A stretch of 9,794 bases of DNA from assembly GCA_017420625.1 (NCBI GenBank), contig JAFOIR010000203.1, positions 1 through 9,794 on the forward strand. The letters run 5' to 3'. Under the pieces are notes generated by a model. It saw nothing but the letters and a program-made list of their open reading frames with translations. It searched no databases and was not told the DNA's origin. The DNA is from Bacillota bacterium (GTDB lineage Bacteria; Bacillota_A; Clostridia; Lachnospirales; Bianqueaceae). The position numbers were made by a program, and so were the translations under genes. Below, piece after piece: positions 1-7,207 of the stretch. Each line of letters starts with the position of its first letter. The stretch's first letter is position 1.

Positions 1-2
1 AG

Positions 3-323
3 GCTGCTTTTGACGCAACGGCCGCCTATATGAAAGGTCGCAAATCCGTCCGAAGCACGCCCGAGGAGCAGAATCAGTTCAACCAGGCGATGGATGTGCT
101 GGGAACCCTGGCGAAAGCGGGTGACTTTGCCAAGAATGCCGCGAACGTGATCGTGGACAGAACCAACGAAGTTCGTGACCGGGTATTCCACAAGCATGAG
201 ACTATCCGTCTTTCCGACTTCGGAGAGGACAAGATTGATCAGCATATGAACAAGTCAGCCAGAAGTAATTCTCTGGGAGAGATCAATCTGGAAGCTGATT
301 CAGGCTCGATCAAGAGCTTGTAA
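3..323 (+). CDS. C-terminal end of an unrecognised protein (5' truncated by window)
   Basis: The frame is open to the left edge and ends at a TAA at 321-323. The first in-window ATG, at 30, has no Shine-Dalgarno sequence before it, and codons continue in frame upstream of it (Ala-Ala-Phe-Asp...). This is therefore more likely the last 106 residues of a longer protein than a complete 97-residue one. The visible part is charged and predicted mostly helical, rich in Asn, Asp, Lys and Arg, with no membrane segment, no cysteine and no catalytic motif I recognise. It lies on the opposite strand from every other gene here and converges on them across a 370 bp gap, so it is not part of their operon. 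Function unknown. Confidence 0.65.
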   Translation, partial: AAFDATAAYMKGRKSVRSTPEEQNQFNQAMDVLGTLAKAGDFAKNAANVIVDRTNEVRDRVFHKHETIRLSDFGEDKIDQHMNKSARSNSLGEINLEADSGSIKSL

Positions 324-462
324 TCACCCAGATCTCGCAAAAGGACTCTGTTTTCCTAGGCATTTGTATCACCGAGCATTTGCAGCGATGGACTGTGAAT
401 TGCGGAAATCATACTTTATAATCCCTTTTCGAGCTCCAAATCAACGGGGAATGGGACTATTA

Positions 463-539
463 TTTTCATATAATGATTTCTGATCCCTTTTTTCAATCAA
501 AAATCAGAAAATACGGGATTAAAAGTCCGTATATGAAAA
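463..539. repeat. Nested AT-rich inverted repeat
   Basis: Outer arms TTTTCATAT (463-471) and ATATGAAAA (531-539) are perfect complements. Inside them, TTTCTGAT (477-484) pairs with ATCAGAAA (503-510). Competing pairings also exist: ATCCC (483-487) with GGGAT (515-519), and GGACT just left of the outer arm with AGTCC at 524-528. The element could form a branched or switching RNA hairpin, or be the relic of a small palindromic mobile element. No T-run follows it directly, so it is not a typical terminator. Confidence 0.5.
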
Positions 540-602
540 ATGAAAACCCTTCGCGGTCCATAGACATAATGATGTGTCCAATTAATTATTTCATAAAGAG
601 AA

Positions 603-660
603 GACCTTGATGACTGTTTATTCGCAGTGTTTCTGCTTACAGTTCAAGGTCTTTCTTTGT
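603..660. terminator. Probable bidirectional rho-independent terminator
   Basis: GACCTTGA (603-610) pairs with TCAAGGTC (644-651), and after a two-base bulge ACTGT (613-617) pairs with ACAGT (639-643). A further GCAG/CTGC hairpin (624-636) sits in the apical part. On the + strand the stem is followed by CTTTCTTTGTTTT. On the minus strand it is followed by TTCTCTTTATG, which is weaker. It lies about 40 bp beyond the stop of the HD-domain gene, so it is well placed to end the long minus-strand operon. It could also stop transcripts arriving from the left. Confidence 0.75.
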
Positions 661-692
661 TTTACGAGGTTATTTTGTTACACTCCCTTTTC

Positions 693-1280
693 TTACGGAC
701 GGTAATTTTCTTTATCAACCAGATCGTAGAGGTTTTTGCCTGTTTTGTTTTCGAATAAGGTTTTCAGCTGCAGGTTGGTGTCCCACTTTTCCTGCGGGTA
801 ATTACCATAGCGGCGCTTGACATCGCTCATACGGCTTTCGATATCCAGGATGCGGTCCCCACCGGCCATTGCATCGACCAGCTGGATCAGACGGTCATAA
901 TCATCCGGGAGGATTTTGGAAAGCTCCGTCCGAATGAGTTGTTCTTCCTCTTCGGAAGTATCGAATCTCCCGATATAATCATCGATCCTCATCGTGTTGA
1001 AGGAATGGGTCAGACAGATTCTGGCGGCTTCATCATATCCAAGAGAGGTCATATAGCGATAGCCATCCGATACATGACCAAGATGCCGGACGCCGAATTT
1101 TCTTCCGATATCGTGCAGCAAGCCAAGGATATAAGCTTTTTCAGGGTCCATTCCTTCACATGCTTCTGCGATCTTCTCCGCACAGTGCGCTGCTATGCGG
1201 CTGTGATTTCCCCATGGGCCGGGATTGCACTGCTCCGCTTCTTTCAGGAGTTCTTCTGCTTCTTTTCTGGTTGGCAGCAT
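693..1280 (-). CDS. HD-domain phosphohydrolase-like protein
   Basis: A 195-residue soluble protein with the full H...HD...D metal-binding signature of the HD superfamily. His26 lies in NHSRIAAHCAEKIA, His56-Asp57 in LLHDIGR, and Asp136 in LIQLVDAMAG; His66, His69 and His92 are further possible ligands. HD proteins are metal-dependent phosphohydrolases, commonly acting on nucleotides or other phosphate esters; the substrate cannot be read from the sequence. The length suits a stand-alone HD domain with a short C-terminal helical tail. The ATG start is supported by AGGGG with a 6-base spacer (1287-1291). It is the last gene of the minus-strand operon, 25 bp after the metallopeptidase-like gene and just before the terminator hairpin. 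The family call is confident, the physiological role unknown. Confidence 0.92.
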   Translation of the reverse strand: MLPTRKEAEELLKEAEQCNPGPWGNHSRIAAHCAEKIAEACEGMDPEKAYILGLLHDIGRKFGVRHLGHVSDGYRYMTSLGYDEAARICLTHSFNTMRIDDYIGRFDTSEEEEQLIRTELSKILPDDYDRLIQLVDAMAGGDRILDIESRMSDVKRRYGNYPQEKWDTNLQLKTLFENKTGKNLYDLVDKENYRP

Positions 1281-1305
1281 GGTTTTCCCCTCATCTGCTA
1301 TCTTG

Positions 1306-1767
1306 TTATTCGATGTTCTTCAGTCCGTCATAAAGGTCGTTGAAGGACTGAGTTTTTCTGCAGCGGCCGTAGGAGAATTCTTTATTGTCACCGAATTCCA
1401 GCAGAAAACATTTTGCCAGCTCTTCTACGGTCTGCTCCAGCGCAGTGAAGAACTGCGCATAAGCAAAGTTACTGGCGGGTGTGCCCTCCTCGAAACTATT
1501 GATGATCAAAGATTCTGTCACCTGATCCAGTGGATACAGTTTGATATGCATCAGCTCGTGGATGATGACCTCTTCCAGATTTTCCTGTTTGGGGTTGACA
1601 GCATTGAGCATCAGGATCGCCTTCCGATCATCGCAGTCGATCTTGAAATCGCCTGTCTTTCGCCATTCCGGATCTTCAACAAATTCAAGCTTCACATCCC
1701 AGGCCGGGGTAATCCTCAGCTTCCGGACGTATTTTTCAAATAAGGCTGTTATTTTTTCTCTATCCAT
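1306..1767 (-). CDS. HExxH zinc-metallopeptidase-like protein
   Basis: A 153-residue protein from the chosen ATG. It carries HELMH at residues 70-74, the zincin signature with two His ligands and the catalytic Glu. A helix about 40 residues later (ALEQTVEELAKCFL) offers Glu residues that could be the third zinc ligand, as in gluzincin-type folds. There is no signal peptide or membrane segment, so it is probably cytoplasmic. Similar small stand-alone proteins occur in Firmicutes genomes and phages; the substrate is unknown and peptidase activity is inferred from the motif only. A GTG at 1774-1776 would add three residues but touches the Shine-Dalgarno sequence, so the ATG at 1765-1767 is preferred. 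That ATG overlaps the end of the upstream kinase-like gene by 8 bp, which suggests coupled translation. Confidence 0.85.
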   Translation of the reverse strand: MDREKITALFEKYVRKLRITPAWDVKLEFVEDPEWRKTGDFKIDCDDRKAILMLNAVNPKQENLEEVIIHELMHIKLYPLDQVTESLIINSFEEGTPASNFAYAQFFTALEQTVEELAKCFLLEFGDNKEFSYGRCRKTQSFNDLYDGLKNIE

Positions 1768-2314
1768 TTTTCCCACTCCTGCGGGAAAGGGGTTCCATGG
1801 ATCCTATCGATTCCAGAAACCTTTTCACTTCCCGTGGTTTTTTTAATTCCACAAACTTTTCCGGCCATCTTTCTTTGTTATTATAATACCTTGCAAGCAC
1901 TTCCGGCCGTCTTGAATCCCAGAATGCCCACTTGATAAAGGGCCAATCTACTTTTTCATCACATCCTTCGGTGATGGATGCACGGGTCTTGCCGGCATAC
2001 ATCACTCGGCGTTTCAGTATCCGCCAAAGGCAGCGCCATCGATTGAAGTTCATGAAGATGATCCGATCAGCTTCTTCCATTCGCTCATCATAATGATTCT
2101 TGCGATAATTGCCGTCAATCACCCAGCCGTCCGGATGATCGGCAAGGAATTTACCCAGTATCTCGCTCTGCTCTTCTCGGGAACGTTCTTTCCAGCCGGG
2201 CAGCCAATAAACCGTGTCCAGATAGAGGACCGGCAGCGAGAGCCGCTCGGCAAGTATCCCTGCCAGGGTAGACTTTCCGCTGCCGGAAAAACCAATGATT
2301 TGAATTTTTTTCAT
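1760..2314 (-). CDS. P-loop nucleotide kinase-like protein (adenylate kinase / FlaR-type family)
   Basis: A 184-residue protein beginning with a textbook Walker A loop, GFSGSGKST (residues 8-16, Lys14 binding the phosphates). It also has LDTVYWLPGW and DGNYRK, both typical of the small P-loop kinase group often labelled adenylate kinase-like or 'DNA topology modulation protein FlaR'. An Arg/Trp-rich segment (NRWRCLWRILKRR) probably forms the lid and phosphate-binding region. It is likely a cytoplasmic ATP-dependent kinase; the acceptor is unknown, and the 'DNA topology' name reflects an old annotation rather than a shown activity. The ATG has no recognisable Shine-Dalgarno sequence and starts only 8 bp after the stop of lipoprotein copy 1. 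Translation is therefore probably by reinitiation from that gene. Its 3' end overlaps the metallopeptidase-like gene. Confidence 0.9.
   Translation of the reverse strand: MKKIQIIGFSGSGKSTLAGILAERLSLPVLYLDTVYWLPGWKERSREEQSEILGKFLADHPDGWVIDGNYRKNHYDERMEEADRIIFMNFNRWRCLWRILKRRVMYAGKTRASITEGCDEKVDWPFIKWAFWDSRRPEVLARYYNNKERWPEKFVELKKPREVKRFLESIGSMEPLSRRSGKNG
1776..1780 (-). promoter_or_regulatory. Ribosome binding site that fixes the metallopeptidase start
   Basis: AGGAG on the minus strand lies 8 bases before the ATG at 1765-1767. It directly abuts the alternative GTG at 1774-1776, which rules that codon out. The site lies inside the end of the upstream kinase-like coding region. Confidence 0.75.
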
Positions 2315-2322
2315 ATGTCTGA

Positions 2323-3924
2323 TTAGTAAAGTCCGTTTTCGTCACAGGCATAGCCGGCTTCAATACTGTTATAGCCGTCTGACATCAGTTTGGTGATCAT
2401 ATCAGAACGGGTAAGGGACGGATCGTCCATCAGATAAATCGCACAGGCAAATTCACATTGGGCATTCCAGTGGGCGACGGCATAATCATGCTGATCTACG
2501 GTAAACCCATGCTCATAAATAAGATATGCATAGAGCGCAGCCGGGGGATTGCCGGTATTGAATATATAATCACGGGCAAGCATTACCGCGATCTCTGCAT
2601 AGATACCCATTGAGTTGCCGTCACAGTTGGCTGCACCATAAGCCGCCTGTGTGGCGGTGAATCCAAAGTATTCCAGTTCACTGGCCATCTCAACTTCCGA
2701 AACCTTGAGTCCATCGTTGTACAAAAGATCATTGGCCTTGTTGACCGCGTGCTGGTTCCAGTCTGCTCCGCAATTTGCAACGGCATTATTTGCCTGTGCA
2801 TCCGAATAACCACAGCCATAACTGCTATCGGAAAGGAAGTAGAAAAGCATTTCAGAAAAACAGGTCGGATTAGCAGCAAGGTAGGTCGCAGCGTCTGCCA
2901 GCGCAGCCGCATACCAATCCTGAACTGCATCGGCAGCGATTTCAGCCTGACTCAGATCAAAACCTTTCCCCTGGACAGTCTCAACCAATGATTTATAACC
3001 CTGTCCGACATATTCTATATAAGCCGCCTCAATCGCCTCATCTGTCCATTCACTATAAGTGATGGCATCCACTGCCTTGGTAACATCATCATTGGCAAAC
3101 CCTTCGCCGATCATATGGTTGCCCATGGTACCATAACTCCAGATACCACTGCTCAGTCTGTCTTTTGCATAGGCTTTTGCCATGGCAGTCCAGTCAGCGT
3201 GGTTGTTGGCCATGCCATAGTCCACCTCATCACTCTTAAAGGGGATGCTCTCCAGCCAGCTTCGCATTTCATTGGGACTTAAGATGGCTTCACCGGCTTT
3301 CCAGTCAACCGCACGGACAGCCTGCTCTTTCCAGTCGGCACCACAGTTATCAGCAGCATATTTCGATGCGTCATAGGAGAACTTTTCATCAACTTCAAGA
3401 GTATCAATCAGTTCATCGTAGGCATACCATGCATTTTTCAGCAATTCCTTGGCTTTTGCCAGAGCTTTATCCCGCTCAGAGGGTTCAGGAGTAGAAGAAG
3501 ACTCCGGCGCTGAAGAAGATTCCGGTTTGGAACTCGATTCTGCTGAGGAAGATTCCGGCTTAGAGCTGGATTCAGGTTTGGAACTGGATTCAGGTTTAGA
3601 GGACTCTTCCGGCTTCGAGCTGGATTCTTCGGGTTTTGAAGATTCACGATCCTCTCCGGTCAGTGTGCCGGAAGTTTCATCCTTCTTATCACCGATTCCG
3701 GTGTGACTGGCTTCCGAATAGTGTTCACCAGAGGAATCGGTGGGCTTTCCGAAAGGATCGGTTTTTGTAGAACTTTGATTACTGTCACTGCCCTCGACGA
3801 CCATCCCGGAAGACGTCGGGTCTTCACCGCCGCCAGTACAGCTGGTGAGCTTGCTGGTACAGGAACTGAGTGAGCCGATCGCCAGGGTGATTACTAAAAT
3901 GATCGATATAAGGATCTGTTTCAT
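2323..3924 (-). CDS. Ltp-repeat surface lipoprotein, copy 1 (subtype A)
   Basis: A 533-residue lipoprotein. Residues 1-22 are a type II signal peptide (MKQ, hydrophobic core, lipobox LSSC with lipidated Cys22), so the mature protein is anchored on the outer face of the membrane. A short conserved block (54-92) and a Ser/Pro/Lys/Glu-rich spacer (95-150) follow. From about residue 154 come eight degenerate helical repeats of 40-55 residues with the pattern W/Y-S/A-x-x-x-L-x-x-x-L...GF-S/T-x-x-x-A-x-YA-x-x-NCGADW-x-x-x-AV. Clear cases are near residues 182-205 (NCGADWKEQAVRA), 229-250 and 276-297; the last, near the C-terminus, is truncated. The pattern matches the Ltp lipoprotein family (PF07553), named for a phage superinfection-exclusion protein of 142 residues, so this is a much enlarged version. 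Repeats 1-5 are closest to copy 3. Role unproven; phage exclusion or adhesion are candidates. Confidence 0.88.
   Translation of the reverse strand: MKQILISIILVITLAIGSLSSCTSKLTSCTGGGEDPTSSGMVVEGSDSNQSSTKTDPFGKPTDSSGEHYSEASHTGIGDKKDETSGTLTGEDRESSKPEESSSKPEESSKPESSSKPESSSKPESSSAESSSKPESSSAPESSSTPEPSERDKALAKAKELLKNAWYAYDELIDTLEVDEKFSYDASKYAADNCGADWKEQAVRAVDWKAGEAILSPNEMRSWLESIPFKSDEVDYGMANNHADWTAMAKAYAKDRLSSGIWSYGTMGNHMIGEGFANDDVTKAVDAITYSEWTDEAIEAAYIEYVGQGYKSLVETVQGKGFDLSQAEIAADAVQDWYAAALADAATYLAANPTCFSEMLFYFLSDSSYGCGYSDAQANNAVANCGADWNQHAVNKANDLLYNDGLKVSEVEMASELEYFGFTATQAAYGAANCDGNSMGIYAEIAVMLARDYIFNTGNPPAALYAYLIYEHGFTVDQHDYAVAHWNAQCEFACAIYLMDDPSLTRSDMITKLMSDGYNSIEAGYACDENGLY
3475..3642 (-). repeat. 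18-bp repeats coding the Ser/Pro/Lys/Glu spacer of copy 1
   Basis: This low-complexity stretch encodes residues 95-150, built mainly from SSSKPE units (18 bp each) with SSKPE, SSSAE, SSSAPE and SSSTPE variants. I count six units ending in KPE. Unlike copies 2-4, it lacks the run of SSSE units. It probably forms an extended stalk that lifts the repeat domain through the cell wall; the many serines could be glycosylated. Confidence 0.85.
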
Positions 3925-3931
3925 GATGTGG

Positions 3932-3937
3932 CCTCCC
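3932..3937 (-). promoter_or_regulatory. Ribosome binding site of lipoprotein copy 1
   Basis: GGGAGG lies 7 bases before the ATG at 3922-3924. An in-frame TTG at 3937-3939 overlaps this site and is therefore not the start. Copy 2 has the same arrangement. Confidence 0.85.
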
Positions 3938-3947
3938 AAATTTCTGT

Positions 3948-5543
3948 TTATCCTTTCGGCAGATGGTCAACGATAAGATTCGCCATTGTGGATGAATAAC
4001 CTTCCACACTCGTAAGGTAATTATAGACATCCGGACCTGTAGCACCGGGGTTGGCCATATAGTAAGCTAGTGCTTTCTGATAAGCCGGATCATCGCCCCT
4101 TACTTTCGATGTGCCATTATTCACTCCATACTCTGCCTGATCTTGTGAAAATCCAGAATCCATCAGGTTTTCTATGATTTCAAAATAAGTGAAACTTGGA
4201 TAATACTGAGCTGCCTTTACTGCTTTTTCGTAATAATCCTGCTGATTGGCACCGTATACAGCCTCCCCATTAGTGAATTCATATGTGTAAAAAAGGAGTG
4301 AATAAATTTCTGGATAAGACATATCCGCATAACTTGCCACATCCGCAGCCGCCTGATAGAAATCCATCTGATCAGCCGCATATTCGGCCTGAGCCTGAGA
4401 GTACAGTTCTACCGTCGTCATATAATCCACAAAATAAATGCGGGAAGTCGGATTGTTGTAAAGGTAGTTCGAGCCATCGATGACAGCAGCATTATACCAG
4501 TCGATTCCAAAATTTTCAGCGCCGTAAATCGCCTGGTCTTCCGTGAAGCTTCCATCGGTTTTGATTTTCTCGACCAGTTCCATGAACTTCTCTGATGTAA
4601 ACGTACTCCCTGCATACTCGGCGGCTTCCTGTTTCCACTCATCCTCTGTGATAGCCGCAAGCGCGTTGTTGATATCCGCTGAATCAAAGCCTTCGCCGAA
4701 CATGTAATTTCCAAGTTGTATATAAGACCAGGTCCCCTCAGAAAGACTCTCTTTCACGTACGCTTTTGCCAGAGCTGCCCAGTCCAGGGCATTTTTACCA
4801 GCGTCGACCTCATCGGTATTGAAGTAACAAGCGTTAAGAAAACTTTCTATCACGTTGGGACTGGGCACAGGAGACATATCAGCTCTATGTTTGGCAGCTT
4901 TACCAGCCATCTCTTTCCAGTCAGCACCGCAGTTATCCGCACCGTACTTGGATGCCTCATAAGAAAACCCTTCCACAGCCTGAAGTTGGTTCAGCAGCGT
5001 GCCATGAGAGTACCAGTCGGTTTCTATCAGTTCCTTGGCTCTTGCCAGGGCTTTCTCTTTTTCGGTAAGCTCCGGTGCTGAAGATGCTTCCGATGAAGAC
5101 TCTGAACTGGACTCGGAGGATGATTCCGAAGAAGACTCCGGCGCAGAAGAAGATTCCGGTTTGGAACTGGACTCCGGTTTGGAAGACGATTCAGGCTTGG
5201 AACTGGATTCCGGCTTGGAAGACTCCTCCGGCTTCGAGCTGGATTCTTCGGGTTTTGAAGATTCATGATCCTCTCCGGTCAATGTGCCGGAAGTTTCATC
5301 CTTCTTGTCTCCGATTCCGGTGTGACTGGCTTCCGAATAGTGTTCACCAGAGGAATCGGTGGGCTTTCCGAAGGGATCCGTCTTTCCGGAACTCTGCTCG
5401 CCGCCGCTGATCTCTCCGGTGACAGCGGAAGACGTCGGATCTTCAGCGCCGCCTGTACAGCTGGTGAGCTTGCTGGTACAGGAACTGAGTGAGCCGATCG
5501 CCAGGGTGATGATTAAAACAAACGAAATGATGATCTGTTTCAT
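3948..5543 (-). CDS. Ltp-repeat surface lipoprotein, copy 2 (subtype B)
   Basis: A 531-residue lipoprotein. Signal peptide 1-22 ends in lipobox LSSC (Cys22), followed by the conserved block at 54-92, a spacer at 95-161 and about eight Ltp-like repeats from about residue 165. Repeat 1 carries YGADNCGADW. Repeats 3 and 4 (NNALAAITEDEWKQEAA, then QAIYGAENFGIDWYNAA) are closest to copy 4. Later repeats replace NCGADW with degenerate forms such as ADQMDFYQAA and GANQQDYYEKA. The C-terminal unit contains NPGAT and ends in GYSSTMANLIVDHLPKG, related to the end of copy 3 rather than copy 4. The start is fixed by GGGGAGG with a 7-base spacer (5551-5557); the in-frame ATG at 5559-5561 lies upstream of that site and is rejected. 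It ends 23 bp before copy 1. Expected on the cell surface; function not established. Confidence 0.88.
   Translation of the reverse strand: MKQIIISFVLIITLAIGSLSSCTSKLTSCTGGAEDPTSSAVTGEISGGEQSSGKTDPFGKPTDSSGEHYSEASHTGIGDKKDETSGTLTGEDHESSKPEESSSKPEESSKPESSSKPESSSKPESSSKPESSSAPESSSESSSESSSESSSEASSAPELTEKEKALARAKELIETDWYSHGTLLNQLQAVEGFSYEASKYGADNCGADWKEMAGKAAKHRADMSPVPSPNVIESFLNACYFNTDEVDAGKNALDWAALAKAYVKESLSEGTWSYIQLGNYMFGEGFDSADINNALAAITEDEWKQEAAEYAGSTFTSEKFMELVEKIKTDGSFTEDQAIYGAENFGIDWYNAAVIDGSNYLYNNPTSRIYFVDYMTTVELYSQAQAEYAADQMDFYQAAADVASYADMSYPEIYSLLFYTYEFTNGEAVYGANQQDYYEKAVKAAQYYPSFTYFEIIENLMDSGFSQDQAEYGVNNGTSKVRGDDPAYQKALAYYMANPGATGPDVYNYLTSVEGYSSTMANLIVDHLPKG
5061..5261 (-). repeat. 18-bp and 12-bp repeats coding the spacer of copy 2
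   Basis: Encodes residues 95-161: six units ending in KPE, one SSSAPE, then four tandem SSSE units and an ASSAPEL end. About 100 bp of this stretch match the corresponding part of copy 3 with only two mismatches that I can see. Confidence 0.85.
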
Positions 5544-5550
5544 GATATGG

Positions 5551-5557
5551 CCTCCCC
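5551..5557 (-). promoter_or_regulatory. Ribosome binding site of lipoprotein copy 2
   Basis: GGGGAGG with a 7-base spacer before the ATG at 5541-5543. The sequence from this site into the first codons is nearly the same as before copies 1 and 3, which shows that the duplicated unit included the translation start region. Confidence 0.85.
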
Positions 5558-5594
5558 GCATGTATTCGTTTTGTTCATCCGGCCGATTTCAAGA

Positions 5595-7193
5595 TCAGCC
5601 TGCAGCAAACAATCCAATAATGATAATATTTACCATTGTATCGGTATAGCCAAGATAATCTTTCAGGTAAGCACGTACTTCATCCTGCGTGGCACCTGGA
5701 TTCGCGGACAGAAACATGTCGCCCTGATAATATCTGGGGTCATCAACCAATTTCTCACCACATGAATACGCTCCGTTCATCGCTTGTAATTCGGTAAAGA
5801 GTTCCACATCAACAAGATAAACGGCGATATCCAAAAAGCCGCAAGGTCCATTTGCGTTATAATAATCATTTGCCCTTTGATTTGCGTTTCCTTGATAGTT
5901 TATCTGTGATGCAGCGTTTTGTGCCTGTTCATAAGTGAAGCCACTGTACATCAGAGCATCCACCATATTCGGATATGACAGATATAAGGTTTGCGCAAGC
6001 GCTAAGGCCTCTGCATCCCAGTCTTTGGCATTGTCCGCGCCATAGACCGACTGATCATCGGAATAGCCACATCCAACTTCGTTGTCGGAGAGAAAACTGA
6101 AAACATCAAAATAGCTAGCGGAAGGATTGACACCAAGATATGTCTTTGCCGCATTGAGCGCATCCGCATAGAAGTCGCCGACACTGTTGGCCGCTGTTGT
6201 TGCCTGAGTAATGCTGAATCCCACCGATTGGATTTCTTCAATCAGAGTCTTGAAGTGCTGACCGATATAGTTTGCCTTTGCGTATTCGGTCGCTTCATCT
6301 GTCCACTCAGCCTCAGTGATTGCATCGATGGCGTCATTGACATCGGCATTGTCAAATCCTTCATCCATGACCATGGAGTTGCCAAGTGTACTGTAACTCC
6401 AGATGCCATTCTTAAGTGCCTGTTTTGCCCAGGCTTTGGCCACGGCGCCCCAGTCAACGTCGTTGTTTTTCATGGCATAATCGATTTCGTCAGACTTGAA
6501 CGGAATCGTTTCAAGCCAGGTCTTCATATCTTCCGGTGACAGGGTATCAAAACCTGCTTTCCAGTTTACGGCACGTACGGCCTGCTCTTTCCAGTCAGCA
6601 CCGCAGTTGTCGACTGCATATTTGGAAGCCCCAGCAGAGAAACCATCTGTAAACTGAAGTTCATTATATAACTCAGTATATGAATACCAGGCTGTTTTAA
6701 GCTTCTCTTTAGCTTTCGCCAAAGCTTTGTCATTTTCAGAAGGTTCAGGAGCGGAAGATGCTTCCGATGAAGACTCAGAACTGGACTCGGAGGATGATTC
6801 CGAAGAAGACTCCGGCGCAGAAGAAGATTCCGGTTTGGAACTGGATTCCGGTTTGGAGCTGGATTCCGGCTTGGAAGACTCCTCCGGCTTGGAACTGGAT
6901 TCCTCCGGTTTCGAGGATTCATGATCTTCACCCGTGAGTGTACCGGATGTTTCATCCTTCTTATCGCCGATCCCGGTGTGGCTGGCCTCCGAATAATGCT
7001 CACCGGATGAATCCGTGGGCTTACCGAAGGGATCGGTCTTGCCGGAGCTCTCGCCGCCGCTGACCTCGCCGGTGACGGTGGAAGATGTCGGATCTTCGCC
7101 ACCCGTGCAGCTGGTCATCTTGCTGGTGCAGGAGCTCAGCGATCCAATCGCCAGGGTAATCACCAGGACGATGGATATGAGGATCTGTTTCAT
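5595..7193 (-). CDS. Ltp-repeat surface lipoprotein, copy 3 (subtype A)
   Basis: A 532-residue lipoprotein with the same plan: signal peptide 1-22 (lipobox LSSC), conserved block at 52-90, spacer at 93-153, then about eight Ltp-like repeats from about residue 156. Repeat 1 ends in AVDNCGADWKEQAVRAVNW, almost identical to copy 1. Repeats 2 and 3 (IPFKSDEIDYAMKNN; AITEAEWTDEA) and 5 (VGCGYSDDQ) also pair with copy 1. The C-terminal unit, with NPGAT and ending GYTDTMVNIIIIGLFAAG, resembles copy 2 instead, so the protein looks mosaic. That final segment is unusually hydrophobic (IIIIGLF), but too short and too terminal for a normal membrane anchor. The start has a perfect AAGGAGG with a 7-base spacer. 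It is separated from copy 4 by 12 bp and from copy 2 by 51 bp. Confidence 0.88.
   Translation of the reverse strand: MKQILISIVLVITLAIGSLSSCTSKMTSCTGGEDPTSSTVTGEVSGGESSGKTDPFGKPTDSSGEHYSEASHTGIGDKKDETSGTLTGEDHESSKPEESSSKPEESSKPESSSKPESSSKPESSSAPESSSESSSESSSESSSEASSAPEPSENDKALAKAKEKLKTAWYSYTELYNELQFTDGFSAGASKYAVDNCGADWKEQAVRAVNWKAGFDTLSPEDMKTWLETIPFKSDEIDYAMKNNDVDWGAVAKAWAKQALKNGIWSYSTLGNSMVMDEGFDNADVNDAIDAITEAEWTDEATEYAKANYIGQHFKTLIEEIQSVGFSITQATTAANSVGDFYADALNAAKTYLGVNPSASYFDVFSFLSDNEVGCGYSDDQSVYGADNAKDWDAEALALAQTLYLSYPNMVDALMYSGFTYEQAQNAASQINYQGNANQRANDYYNANGPCGFLDIAVYLVDVELFTELQAMNGAYSCGEKLVDDPRYYQGDMFLSANPGATQDEVRAYLKDYLGYTDTMVNIIIIGLFAAG
6735..6917 (-). repeat. 18-bp and 12-bp repeats coding the spacer of copy 3
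   Basis: Encodes residues 93-153: five units ending in KPE (the fewest of the four complete copies), one SSSAPE, four SSSE units, then ASSAPEPSE. Confidence 0.85.
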
Positions 7194-7200
7194 GATATGA

Positions 7201-7207
7201 CCTCCTT
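7201..7207 (-). promoter_or_regulatory. Ribosome binding site of copy 3 overlapping the stop of copy 4
   Basis: TAAGGAGG joins the TAA stop of copy 4 (7206-7208) to a consensus Shine-Dalgarno sequence 7 bases before the copy 3 ATG. Ribosomes finishing copy 4 arrive directly at this site, so the two genes are probably translationally coupled. Confidence 0.85.

Larger units (their letters stand above)
324..692. other. Intergenic region between convergent genes
   Basis: No convincing coding region lies in these 369 bp. The stretch is AT-rich and contains two structured elements, annotated separately: a nested inverted repeat at 463-539 and a terminator-like hairpin at 603-660. A perfect TATAAT hexamer sits at 417-422 on the + strand, but nothing resembling TTGACA lies 16-18 bp upstream, so I do not call a promoter. 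Confidence 0.7.

Noticed and set aside
3475..3642. Short regular repeats that might suggest a CRISPR array
   Set aside because: The units are contiguous, in frame and code for a spacer; there are no unique spacers of constant length and no cas genes.
3937..3939. Upstream in-frame TTG as start of copy 1
   Set aside because: It overlaps the Shine-Dalgarno sequence; the ATG at 3922-3924 has ideal spacing and gives a standard signal peptide as in the other copies.
5559..5561. Upstream in-frame ATG as start of copy 2
   Set aside because: It lies upstream of the GGGGAGG site and would add residues before the signal peptide not seen in copies 3 and 4.
6727..6924. Acidic Ser/Asp/Leu/Glu repeat peptide on the + strand
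   Set aside because: It is the reverse complement of the SSSKPE spacer repeats and recurs opposite each copy, so it is a by-product of low-complexity DNA.
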